NCBI RefSeq assembly: GCF_026914265.1
Contig: NC_069124.1
Location: 18,497,088 to 18,561,087, forward strand
Reading direction: 5' to 3'
Origin: Mya arenaria
Lineage: Eukaryota > Mollusca > Bivalvia > Myida > Myidae
Length of the DNA stretch: 64,000 nucleotides
Numbering within the stretch: the stretch's first letter is position 1; every line of letters starts with the position of its first letter. Both the position numbers and the translations under genes were made by a program. Under the pieces are notes generated by a model that searched no databases, was not told the origin of the DNA, and saw only the letters and a list, made by a program, of their open reading frames with translations. Shown piece after piece: positions 24,830-36,144 of this stretch.

Positions 24830-26650
24830 ATCTACAAAAACACCTAAATCTGTTTTATAGACATTTCATAATTTTAATAACATTTTTGCTTTAAATTCAT
24901 TTGTATTCCAAAATATCTAAAATCATCATATTAAATGTCTTTCTTCATTAATCAAAGAATTGAAGTAAACTACTACATTGTGAACACACACAGAATCTAA
25001 GAAGATTTCCACTGAAGTTTATATTTAACATTCAAGATGAATTGTGATATATGCTCAAAATAATTGAACTACTTTTTAGCACAGTTTTACCAATATTATT
25101 CTATTGTATCTGCAAAAGTGATAACTATATTGTCTAACAAATGGTTGAAAAATGTTGCACTAACAATTTGCTGCAAATGAACATTATTTATTCAAAACGA
25201 AGCTGCCTTTCATATTTAAGATGAGCCAAACCAACCAATGTGGTCAACGAACTGTCTCACTCAATTCAATGACTGCTTTGTTAATACCACAGACCTTTTG
25301 CTTCCAAATTATGTTACATTATACCCCCACCACTGGGGCACATATACTAGGACTTATCTACTTTTCTCAAACTTAATACACATATTGACTGTGTTGAGAA
25401 GAAGTGCTGTGCAAAACAAAACATTATTATTGTGTATGGAATTTTAAGAGTCACTGCCCTTTGATATGAGTATACTTACTTGAGGTTTTGACTTAACTGT
25501 ACAAAAGAAACATTAGGATCTTTATCTTAAATGATGCTTCCTCACTGGTATAGGGCATTCAAGAAACATACATCAATCACCCCAGTGATACTTCTTATTA
25601 CAAGAAGAGTGGTGAGAATACTAATCACATCCAATGATAACGTTAGTTATTATAACTAGTATTTTTATAATGACTACTATTACAACTCTTTTTTATATAA
25701 TTACCAAAAGAGACTAAGAACTTATGTGACTTTTGCTGGAAACAAGAGTCGTCTTGGTCTGTATCTATCTTATTCGTCTGTTATTATGTCAAGGTGATTT
25801 ATCAAAAAGATGGTTGTTGCTATGACTTTATATGAAATGTTGTGTTATTTTTGTACATATATTTCTACAAAATTGTTTTATGTGTGTCATTTCTCTACGC
25901 TTATGTCCATAGTTTGACAATAAAAAATAGCAATAGTATTGTTTCGTTGAATGCATCAATAGAAAACAATCATACAACTTACCAATCCTAATGTTTGAGA
26001 TATTTCATTTTTATATCAAGCTCTTAAGCAATTCTTATGAAACTATTTATAAAAGGTATCATCCGATTGTTTTAACATTTTATTACAAGATGTAATGCGA
26101 TAATACGATGTATTGCTTATAGCAGGGCGTTTTAGTAGCCGTCGCAGCACGCTGAACATATGTGTAAGTTATTTTAAAATCAACGATATGACCAAATTAC
26201 AATTTGGACAAGCTTGGATGTAAGTAATTTTGTGTAAGTGATTATCCTCAAGTGAGATATTGACGATTGACAGTATATAACAGAATCTTGCGTGCTACTA
26301 TTTATCAATATAAACATATTTTAAAAGCTAATCAAAAAGAAAAAGAAAACCAATGCAATATACTTTTGACTGATAACCTCTGGTATGACTTTACCCACGT
26401 TTTGTCCGGAAATATCAGGAATATTGACAATATTGACCCCTTTTGTGACCTTGATCTACGACCAATAGACATTTGCTATACCATTCTGTACAACCAAGGT
26501 GACCATCTGTGCCAAATTTAAATCAGCCCATGCTGGACCACGATACAGCCCAAACAATATGCAACGACTGATGCAATATAAAACAATACCATATCATAAC
26601 AGGAAGTTCTCTATTGCCATATAGAAACATTGTGTGAAGAAATAAAAAAA
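24830..26650. other. 3' flank of HSPA12 copy B
   Basis: This is AT-rich sequence matching parts of 11930-13170. A copy-B-only stretch at about 25890-26550 includes a GACCTTGATCTACGACC repeat fragment near 26450. No gene was seen. Confidence 0.45.
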
Positions 26651-27690
26651 AATCAAATTAGTGATTCTTTGCTGATACATGTAGTATATCGCAAACAGAA
26701 GTGGCATTTCTTACATGGATTTCATAATTGTCGCGCGTCATTTCACAACAGCAGCAAACAATTAGCCAATGTGTCACTGGCCAGCGAAACCAAGGACACT
26801 TGACAGTGTTTTACTGCCTTAATTGATAATTTGGCTATTTATTAACTGCATGAAAACTTAAACAGTACACGAGAAAAGATACACCGAATCTAATGTGGAA
26901 AGAAAACACAAATAAACTTACAAAAGAAAAATGGATGGAAATTCAATTATTGGTATACATGCTTATTTTTTCAATCAATATTTTGATTCAAATGGATGAC
27001 CACATGTTGCTTCATAATGTTATGCGTGTATACCCTAAGTAAAGTATTGAAGAGCCAAAACAACCTAAAAACTTCTTTCCCAGACATTCGTATAAATGGG
27101 ACTAGCTCATGTTTTTGGACCAATTTTCACGATAATGCCTCTGAAAACACTATTACTATATTATTCTTTCATCCTGAAACTGGAGAAAAAAGTACAATTA
27201 TCGTATTAACAAAACCTGGTCGTAGTTGGGTGCGAATCCACGCCGGTACAGTCTAAAGAAATAGAAAACTCAAAAACCGCTTGCCCACAAGGACTCATAC
27301 AAAAGATGAGGGATATTAATGTTTAGCCTTTTGTACACAATTTCAGCACATATCAACATTCTTTTAATTTACTCGTATAAACCTCTAAAAATGAAAAATA
27401 AGAAACCATACTCACTGTTTACATCCATATTCCACTCATTGGCACTATAACAGAAGACGGGTTGGAGCATTTTCAACACATAACAAAATGTTATGGCTCC
27501 AATGATTACCCGGCGTGTTATTTAAGATATTTAAAAACATCCGATCGCTAAGCTTCCAACGGCTCAAGTATTTATGTCCCCTTTTTCATTTTCTTTATTT
27601 TGAATATTGATTGTCAAAGCAAATGTTGTTCCTTTTTTTAACATGTTTGTAAAAATATGTCTCTAAAAGGATCAGTGTATGATGCTACAT
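26651..27690. other. No gene or recognisable element
   Basis: This is AT-rich. The small open frame at 26996-27256 shows no domain, and its composition resembles its surroundings, so it is not called. Confidence 0.45.
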
Positions 27691-28190
27691 ACAAAACATC
27701 AAGGGTCTGGGCCTAGCGGTTTCAAACAAGAAGTTTTTTAAAATTTGTGAACCGAGGGCGGTGCCAGTTTTGAGCACGATTTTAACAAAATTGATAGAGA
27801 ACTTCTATATTATGCTTCATACAAAAAATCAAGGCTCTGGGCCTCAAATATTTCTCTATATAAGTCTATAGGAAACTTGTGACCCCCGATGCGGGTACAG
27901 TTTTGACCCCAGGGGCATAATATAAACAAACTTGGTAGAGGACCACTAGACAATGGAACACAACAAATACCTGAGCTCTAGGCGGCATAAGGTTTCGTCT
28001 GTTGCCCTGGCAACCAAAGTTCTGCATGGAATTCTTCTCTTTAACAATTTTGAAAGGGTACCATCCAAGACACATCGCAGTGAAGTTTCATCTAAGTTGG
28101 CCAGTCGGTTTAGAAGGTGCTGTCGCTTGTAGCAAGTGTTGAAGGACGACGGATGGACGACGGACGGTCGGCGATTGGGAAAAAATGTAA
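27690..28190 (+). repeat. Diverged fragment of the GTTGCC-TGGCAACC repeat family
   Basis: CCTGGCAACCAAAGTTCTGC, AACAATTTTGAAAGGGTACC and GACGGATGGACGACGG correspond to the interior and end of the element at 57984-59738. TCAAGG-TCTGGGCCT occurs twice (about 27700 and 27830). The terminal sequences were not found. Confidence 0.55.
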
Positions 28191-28660
28191 CTCTAACGTT
28201 ATGAGAACGTTGTCCTGGTCTTTTTGACAGACGCAGTACAATGAATTACATTGTTTGATTAATCTGCGTTGCGCAGGTCACTGATATTTATTTGCTATTA
28301 TTAAGTTTATTCTACTTAGGTTCATTGCACATTTTTATTCGACCAATACGAAGTGCAGGATTCAGAAACACATTTCGAAAATTTCTCATTACACATGTGT
28401 CGAATCATTAACTTAGGATATAAAAATGGCAACAACTTTTGCTTTACACATAACGTTGTGACAGACAACGTTTGAGCAGCGGTACTGCTTACGTTGTCTT
28501 AACGTTATACCAAAACGTTGTCACAACGTTATTAGTTTGGAGGTTTGCTTAACGTTGTGACAACGTAACTTTGTCAGCCAATACACAACCTTTATAAAAC
28601 GTTGTCACCGCGTTTTAATGCATGGTTGTCTCAACGGTGTGGTGAAGTTGATTGAAGGTT
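28185..28660. repeat. Cluster of AACGTTGT palindromic motifs
   Basis: AACGTTGT or its complement ACAACGTT appears about ten times, often as back-to-back pairs such as AACGTTGTCACAACGTT and AACGTTGTGACAACGT. Spacing is irregular (about 20-60 nt). The family was not recognised. Confidence 0.6.
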
Positions 28661-30300
28661 TTGTCCACCCTGTCAAAAATGGCATGGCATGTTTTGACCA
28701 TGAAATGTTTTGTCCTACATTCTTAATGATATGATATAATTTTTATTTTTAGAACTCCCACTTTCAACTTTTGTTTTCTACTGCTTAGATCCGCATTACG
28801 CTGATATTACTTAATGATCTAAGTTATTGATGAGCCTTATCTAGATTATAATTATCAGTTTTAAAATCTGATAGTTACAAGTTGCTGTTGATTTATTTAC
28901 TAGAAGTGCACAAGAGTGTAAAGTTTGATCTTAACAGTACTGTAGCTAAGTTAAAGTAGCGTATGTTTTTATAGTGATGGCATGATTGTTTAAGTTCGGC
29001 GGTGGTCATTAAGAAGGTACATACTGGGCACTTATACAAGGCTTTAATAAGGCCTTTAAGAAGCTTGAACCCTTGAAGGTAAGAGCCTAATGCTTTACAC
29101 GATACACCTTCCCATGTGGCTCTATTAATATGTGAAGGTTGATTCTTATTAATGGGGACGAAGTGAAAGCTGGGACACAAATTATAACTTTGAAACCAAT
29201 GGGCTCCATTGAGAACTAAAATTTACCTTGACTTGTGATATAAATGAAACAAAAATGTCATGAGCGACACACCTTCTCATGTTACTCTCAACTTCTTTGA
29301 AATTTGGTTGAAACCTAATTATCAATTCAAAGTTTTAGCTGAGACACAAATGATTACTTTGAAATCCCTATCAGACATAATTGATCACTTAGTCTGGCCT
29401 TGACCTTTTAAAGTGAGAGCATACTTGATATATGTGACATACATTCTTGTGCTGCTTTTCAATTCTAGATACATGTCGTTAAAAAAGTGTCAACTGAGAC
29501 TGGTTTAATGTCATGTTTTGGAATTAAAAAACAAATTAATATATGATGATCCATATTTGTATGTACAGTACATTTAGAGGTACATGTGACACTAGAAGTT
29601 TGACTAAAATCTAATTAAAGTGAAGAAAATAACAGCTTGGACCATTGCTTTGACATCCCTTGGTTTCACTGAACACTTAAAGTGACTATGACCTTTGAGA
29701 TAAGATCACAAGTGTTATGCTTACACACCTTTTCATGTTGCTCTACAATTCTTGAAATATGATTGAAACCTGATTATCAGTCAGTTTTTGCTGAGACACA
29801 ATTGGCTATTATTAAATCCCTATCTGGCTTTATTGGTCACTTAAGTGTGACCTTGACCTTTGAGGTGAGAGCATGATTGTTATATGAAACAAACTTTCTT
29901 AAACTGCATTACAATTCTATTTGGGTTATCATTTACACCTCCTGGACATAAAACTGTATAATGTTTTATTGGAATTAAAAACAAGAATATGTGTAATAAA
30001 ACTGACCAGCATTCCTGTGAAGTTTCATGTACAGTACTTTTAGAGCTACATGTAATACAATATTTTTTGGACCATGTTTAACTCAATAAAGTGCAATAAC
30101 TCTTCTTTGACTAAATGAAATGTAACACAAATTGCATGACTAACATTCTGATGATGCTCCATGAGTTCAGGTGAAATACCTTCAGAGCTACATGAAATTA
30201 AACTTTAACCATCATTACTAAGTCAAGGCAAGTCATCATGATTGACAAAGTAAAATGTCAAACAAATTAAAGATACCTGTTGACGCAATACTTTTGCAGC
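28661..30300. repeat. Degenerate dispersed repeats built on a GTGACCTTGACCTTTGAG motif
   Basis: Related phrases (TTGACCTTTTAAAGTGAGAGC, TATGACCTTTGAGATAAG, TTGACCTTTGAGGTGAGAGC) each precede a CATG-rich stretch and an ATTCTTG/ATTCTAG tail. They recur near 29065, 29235, 29400, 29690 and 29850. GTACAGTAC-TTTAGAG-TACATGT recurs at about 29565 and 30030. No coding sequence was seen. Confidence 0.5.
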
Positions 30301-31650
30301 TAAGGATACAGGATAGGACGTGACTTGAAGGACGCATCACCTTTACAGCCATTGGTTAATAAAAACAAAGTAACAGCTGAGACAGATTATTCCCATGATG
30401 TCTTTAATATTAACTCTGTTTTCTTATACTCAGTGCTGGAGCCCTTGACTATTATGCGAGTTGAGAGCATGATTTAACAGCCAATTTTAATATAAGTCAT
30501 ATTTCAATCAGACCACAATTGAAGTAGCTATGCCGTAATGGTGACATAATGCCTTGCAATACTAGCATCAGGACCAAGAACATGATTTTCTAAAAAGTCT
30601 TTGTTTGCCAATCTAAGAAAGAGTCCCTTTGAACCATTATGGAACACAGTGACCCTGGGGGTAAAGGAATTACTAATGCAGCCAATGGGAGAAGGCCAAC
30701 ATTCATAAAATCTAAAACAACAACAATTTTTTATATTTATTAGAATACTTCAAGCTCACCAAAACAGTGATCAGTAACACTACAGAACCATGAGTAAAGT
30801 TAACCAGTAAAATAATACATCAATATAACGACAAAATTTACTAAATGCCTCCTATGAATTTAAAACACTAAAATGTTATGTGAACTGTAAAACCTCTTGA
30901 TAAAAATACATGCAGCAATGTGGCTATGAATACAGGTAAGAATACAGATATATTATAATAATAATGTTTGTATCTATGAAACAGATAAACATAAGATGCA
31001 TAAATAATATAAGAATGCGTTATGATATAAAGAATATAAAAGGAGACAAAAATTAAATAAAAAGAAACCAGTCTCAGAGTTAAAACATTTAGTTAAATTC
31101 ATACTCCATTTTGTAGACTCTTTGAAGTGATGCATTATTATTAGCAACAAATTTAAAGTAATTTATCAAACTCACGTTTATATATAACATTATTTATTCA
31201 TTTCTTGACTATATGACTTCTTTGAAACAAGATTGAGCAACCAAGTCACAATGCAGAATCAAATCATTATATAAAATTATGTTCAGTAATATCTGACAAC
31301 AGACTTTGTTCACAACTCATCAAGTCTTTTCTCCTGTAATTTTAGCATGTGCTGTGGGGTAAAAACAATGAAAATGTATGTAATATTTAAACGTTAATGG
31401 TAGAATAAAAATAATTGGCCCTGGTGTGTCGCAGGCTAGTGGTTTAGGTTATATTTTGTCTACTCTCCCTGCCTCGTACCGATTCACCGAAATTAAATCA
31501 ATAAGGGTTGACTGATCATTTACTTAATTAATAGTACCTCAGATTTGAAAAAAACTGTTATCTTACCAGACATGGAAAGAACAAAACAACAATTGTGCTC
31601 CAAACAAAATCAAAATAGGCATAAATATGATAGTCACTTACATAAGATTA
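30301..31650. other. No gene or recognisable element
   Basis: This is strongly AT-rich, with only short chance frames and no repeat boundaries I can support. Confidence 0.45.
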
Positions 31651-31689
31651 AGTGACAGTATGAATTAAATGCTAGATTTTTATCCATTT

Positions 31690-32010
31690 TATTTTTAAAT
31701 GGCGGAAGTGACACTTTTTTTCTTCATAGATGACTGTTTCACCGTTTAATATGTGTTTTTGCATTAAGGATCATAAACATGATGTTTTTTCAGGCGAACC
31801 ACGAAAAAGATCGTAACAATTCCCCCTTTTTACATGTGTATGTAGGTATAAATAAACGCTGTTTCCGGAGAGTACCGAACAGATACGCAAATACAGATCT
31901 TAGTTAAACATTTTTAGTCGAGTCAATACATTTTAAGGGGCAGCGGAAAAAAGAGGGGACTGGCGGGGATAAAAATCTTGCAATTAATTTAAAGTCACCT
32001 AAAATTTAAA
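31690..32010 (+). repeat. Dispersed repeat, partner of 42890-43470
   Basis: GATGACTGTTTCACCGTTTA, AAGGATCATAAACATG, GGCGAACCACGAAAAAGATC and GCAATTAATTTAAAGTC occur in the same order as at 42890-43470. That copy is interrupted by a separate MITE. Confidence 0.7.
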
Positions 32011-32350
32011 CAATAACTTCGAACACTAAACTTAAAACAAGCTATGATTGAGCAAACCAAAAATAAGCACAAATAAAAATTTCACAACTAAAAAAAATAT
32101 GAATCAAGTAAAGTCATTACATTCTAGACTTGATGTGTTAACTAGTATTTACATTATAATACCATTTACATTCATAATCAAAGCTAGAAATTTTAACACT
32201 TCAAAATGAAATAAATATTTGTATAATATAAATGTATTTATATAAAATGCAAAATGTATATATACATGAATTCTCTTTAGTTTCGAGCGATATTCTTACT
32301 TGATTACATGAGACAAGACAGAAACCACAATGGTGTTCAGACAGATTAAT

Positions 32351-32500
32351 AATATCTGTCATGTGTTCCTGTTCCGGATAGAAAAATCCAGCCCGAGGGC
32401 ACCTGCGTTGCCTGGTAACGAGGCTTGCCGAGTTACCGGCTACGCAGCGTGCACGAGGGTCGGATTTTTCTATCCGGAACGGATACGCATGATAGATATT
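32351..32500. mobile_element. GC-rich inverted-repeat element
   Basis: Arms of about 46 bp (AATATCTGTCATG...GTTCCGGATAGAAAAATCC and complement) enclose a GC-rich core with GGTAACGAGGCTTGCCGAGTTACC. It stands out in composition from its AT-rich surroundings. A 62-codon chance frame crosses it. Confidence 0.7.
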
Positions 32501-32689
32501 TTTTCTAGCATACCTTAATTATTTTTTTTTGTGAGAAACTGCATAAAAATGCTCATTTTTTGAAGGGTTATTTCGATTTGTTGTGAAGATATATTTTTGC
32601 AAAGTTAATGTTTATGAAACTCATCTATTGACATCTCATAATTATGGTTACTTAAAGTATATAATAAAAGAAATAAAAAGTATAACGTC

Positions 32690-32780
32690 ACAGCGCGTGA
32701 CTCATCTGGCATGGGGGGATGCCAGATGGGATTTTCCAGCACGGATGACGTCACCGGAAATGCCTATCCGGTGGGCTAGA
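32690..32780. repeat. Short GC-rich palindromic patch
   Basis: CATCTGGCATGGGGGGATGCCAGATG (26 nt) is self-complementary around a short loop. GATGACGTCACCGG follows, and CGTCACAGCGCG precedes it. It resembles the 32.4-kb element in GC content only. Origin unknown. Confidence 0.5.
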
Positions 32781-33289
32781 AATTCATATATTCAAGATAC
32801 TTCTGCAATATCAAAAACCTTTAATAAAAACTGACAAGACACCAAACCACCATTATATAAATATTCACAACTGTTAAACCAATAGCGAGATTTACTAGTC
32901 ACATGATAACCCTGTACATACAAATGCCCATTTACTTGAATTCAATATATTATTTTGCTGAAAAAATTTGGTACAGTCGTACCTCATTTGCTAGAACTCT
33001 CTTGGCTCGAATTCCTCTTTGGCTCAAACTGGATGTTAAGGACCAATGTCTTAATAGTTAATGTAAGCATTCCCACATGGCTAAAATCTTGAACTTTTCT
33101 CACCAGTCTCTGGAAGTTCAAGCCAAAAATGTTTGACTCATTATCAATGGCAATCATCTAATTAATTGCTTGGATATCCAATTTTTAATCATTTTTTTTC
33201 CAGATCCATAAATTAATTCTATACACAATACATGATCCAGACTATTTTTAAATATATTAATTTATATACCATTTTCTTACCATGCTTGA

Positions 33290-33420
33290 GTCCTTTTTCT
33301 TGGCATAAACCAGTGACTGTTCTAGTGTCCTTGGTGAGGGGCCAAGAGAACGTGCTACTGGTGGGGATCAAACCGTCAACCTCTATGACAAGAGGCAGAC
33401 ACCTATACCACTACACAATT
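33290..33420 (-). mobile_element. tRNA-derived SINE, minus strand
   Basis: Read on the minus strand, GTGTAGTGGTATAGGTGTC (A-box region) is followed by GACGGTTTGATCCCCACC (B box) and then a non-tRNA body (GTAGCACGTTCTCTTGGCCC). The head is close to the tandem units at 45019-45485. Confidence 0.65.
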
Positions 33421-33429
33421 TCTTTCTAT

Positions 33430-34640
33430 TACATGAAAGTTAATCACAGTGAAAAAAACTACAAAACAAATGCTGATATAAAGTGAGATAATTACGTATA
33501 TTGTGAAAGTATTAAAATAACAACAAATAAATCTATCACAGTAACATAGGCCCAGCCTTATCAACGAATATATTGGATCATCGCAATTTCTAAAAAAAAC
33601 ATTTGATCCCAGATAGCAATATAAATTTAACAAATTATTTAATAGGTTACAGTAACTCTCTGTTTGAGTTTGAAAGTGTTTGATATAGACGGCAACAGGT
33701 ACTTCATATTTAAATAAAATCAGGGGTTTTAACATTTGATAATTGTCATCCTGAAGGATAGCCGGGAGTCTGTTTAAGCATGAGGGTTTCATGCCCAAAG
33801 TAGGGATAAGGGGCTAAACCCCTTTTGAAGTCATTTATATTCATTTCAAGGTTCTTACTACAGTTTTTGATGAAAATATCAGAGCAAAAAAATCTTTACA
33901 ACTGTACAATAGTCTGATAACAGAATTAATCATAAACTTAAGAACCCCTATTGAATATGTGATGTGTTTTTACATTAATTTGTCCCATATATTCGTTGAC
34001 AAGGGGACCCCATTATGTACAAGACTGAGAAGTAAATGCGATAAAATGCAACAATCAAGAGAAAAGTTTGTGCGATAAAAGACCTGTGCTATATACTACA
34101 ATAACATAATTATGATAAATACACACTAAAAATAAAAAAAATGTTGAAAGTATATTTTCATTAACTTTTCGTACAAAAATAAATATAATATTCTCCGTAA
34201 TGTTTAAAGAGATTTTTGTGTAAATGTCATAAAATGAGGGTTTTTTTAATCAATATCTTGATAGCCATGTTTTTTAAATAATGGTAAAAATTAATATATT
34301 AACATCTTCAAAAATGTTAAGGCCTTCCCTTACTTTGTATAATTAATATCTAAAATGGAGAAAAATAATGGTTTGATTAAAACTAACACTAAATGATATT
34401 GACTCTTTTCATTCTCAAAACGAGAACTCAGTCAGTCTTTGACATAGTCTATTATCCGTAACTGCCAGTAAACTCTTAAAAATTAAATGTATCAATTATT
34501 GTTTTCAGTATAAAACCAGTGAAGTGTTTTCAGTTAAATAGCAAATCTTTGCATCCAATCAAAAAAGATAACCATGTCAGGGACATTATGCCTGATACTG
34601 TTATATTCAACAAAATATATTTCCTGGACGCCATTTCAAT
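33430..34640. other. No gene or recognisable element
   Basis: This is AT-rich. The frame at 33403-33798 on the minus strand has no domain and partly overlaps the SINE, so it is not called. Confidence 0.45.
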
Positions 34641-34644
34641 AAAC

Positions 34645-35249
34645 TTCACTGGATGAGTACTTAAATCGGAACACTTTAGGCACTATTTTTGAAATAATTT
34701 TAGTTAGATTTGAACCACAACTACACAATTTTCCATCAGCATACTAGGATTCAAGGCCAATTTGTTGATATAAATGGCATTTTTCAAATTACAACCAATC
34801 TGCATGAAAAGGTCTTTATTAACCGCACAATTAAGGACTGCCATTTTTGTCCTTGGGGTACCTAAATATGGAACAGTTTTAATTTGTTATTTATTTTTAT
34901 GTATTCTTTTAAAATTATTGCTCCATGATTTGTTTAAGTAAATTAATAATTTATGTTATTTCCAGCTTGTATTTTTTTTGTATATGATTTCACTAAAATA
35001 CAGGCTGTACCAGTATGCTGTGATTGTGACTCCGTGTGCCATGTATTAACATTTGAACATAAAAAACTTTAAATGGTAGCAGTATTTGAAATACTTACCG
35101 GAGAATCGTGTTCTTTGGAACTTGTATCTAAAGCAAGCGTCTTTATTGATTAAAATCGTAAATAAACTGATCTCGATCGGAAAAACACTGTTATAATGGG
35201 TGTTCCATATTTAGGTACTGTTCCGATTTAGGTACTCACCCAGTAGTGA
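34645..35249. mobile_element. ~600-bp inverted-repeat element downstream of the cyclase
   Basis: The left end CACTGGATGAGTACTTAAAT-CGGAACA is complementary to the right end TGTTCCGATTTAGGTACTCACC-CAGTAGTG. A related inner pair (GTACCTAAATATGGAACA at about 34858 and its complement near 35201) supports a foldback structure. There is no open frame of note. Confidence 0.6.
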
Positions 35250-36144
35250 AGGAATTTAGTCGTTATAAACTTCAAATATCTTAAATCTGTATAAACGTTA
35301 CAAATGGCAACACATTCAAAAAATATTATTCCTCACTTTTTTAATACTGGCTCAAGTTCAATTTTCACAAATATATAGCAAAATAACAAAAATATGACAC
35401 CAAGATTTTTTTTCAGTTTATGACTAAAATTGACTTGGATCTCTTTTGAAAGAGTCCCCAGATTCTTATTTTAAAATGTAAATTTTTGATTACATTTTAC
35501 ACAAAAATAAATAGAAAAATCTTCGAAAAATGTTTCTAAAATAATTTTGTTTTCTTGATTTATCTTTTATCCATGTTAAATAGTTCTGATTTTCCATAAG
35601 CAACATTGAAATTAATTGGATCTTAACACACAGAGAGGTCATAACAAATACCTGCTTAGTTGTTTTTTAAATTGGCAAGACACATATTATACAAAATTTA
35701 GCTCTGTGGAGCTTTAAAGAGACAAAGACTCTTTGACGACTCTTTGGAACTTTGAATAGACAAAAGCTCTTTGACTTCCTGTGCTGTGATGAAAAGGACA
35801 CTTATAGATTTTGTTTTTTAATTTTCATTTTTTTTTCTCACATTACTAATTGCTTATAATAATACATGTAGAAAAAAATCACATACAAAATTTATTTACT
35901 AAATTCCTAAAAGTTTCTAGCATTTAAACAATAAAGAAAGATTTCAAATGCCAACAATGTGTATACCGTATTTTAATTATATCAGTAAAATAAATTGAAA
36001 TAAGCATATTTTCTAAGAAAATAAAGATTAAAAAACAAACTTGAAATTAATTATCATAAAATATTATGATTAATACGATAATTTATCATAAAATCATTGA
36101 TAAGATTATCAGGGCTTATAATTATCCTAAACCTAAAACTTTCA
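35250..36144 (-). other. Region just downstream of the cyclase stop, likely 3' UTR plus flank
   Basis: This is AT-rich, with several minus-strand AATAAA matches (for example TTTATT on the plus strand at 35891-35896). The cleavage site cannot be chosen. No other gene was seen. Confidence 0.4.

Larger units (their letters stand above)
15965..26650 (+). repeat. Segmental duplication, copy B
   Basis: This is the right copy of the direct duplication. Compared with copy A, its minisatellite is greatly expanded and its intron 1 has three rather than two ~79-bp units. It lacks the copy-A insertions in the 5' region and intron 3. It has extra sequence at about 25890-26550, between two blocks that match the copy A 3' flank. 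Confidence 0.85.

Noticed and set aside
26996..27256. 86-codon open frame downstream of HSPA12 copy B
   Set aside because: It has no domain similarity, and similar chance frames are common in this AT-rich region.
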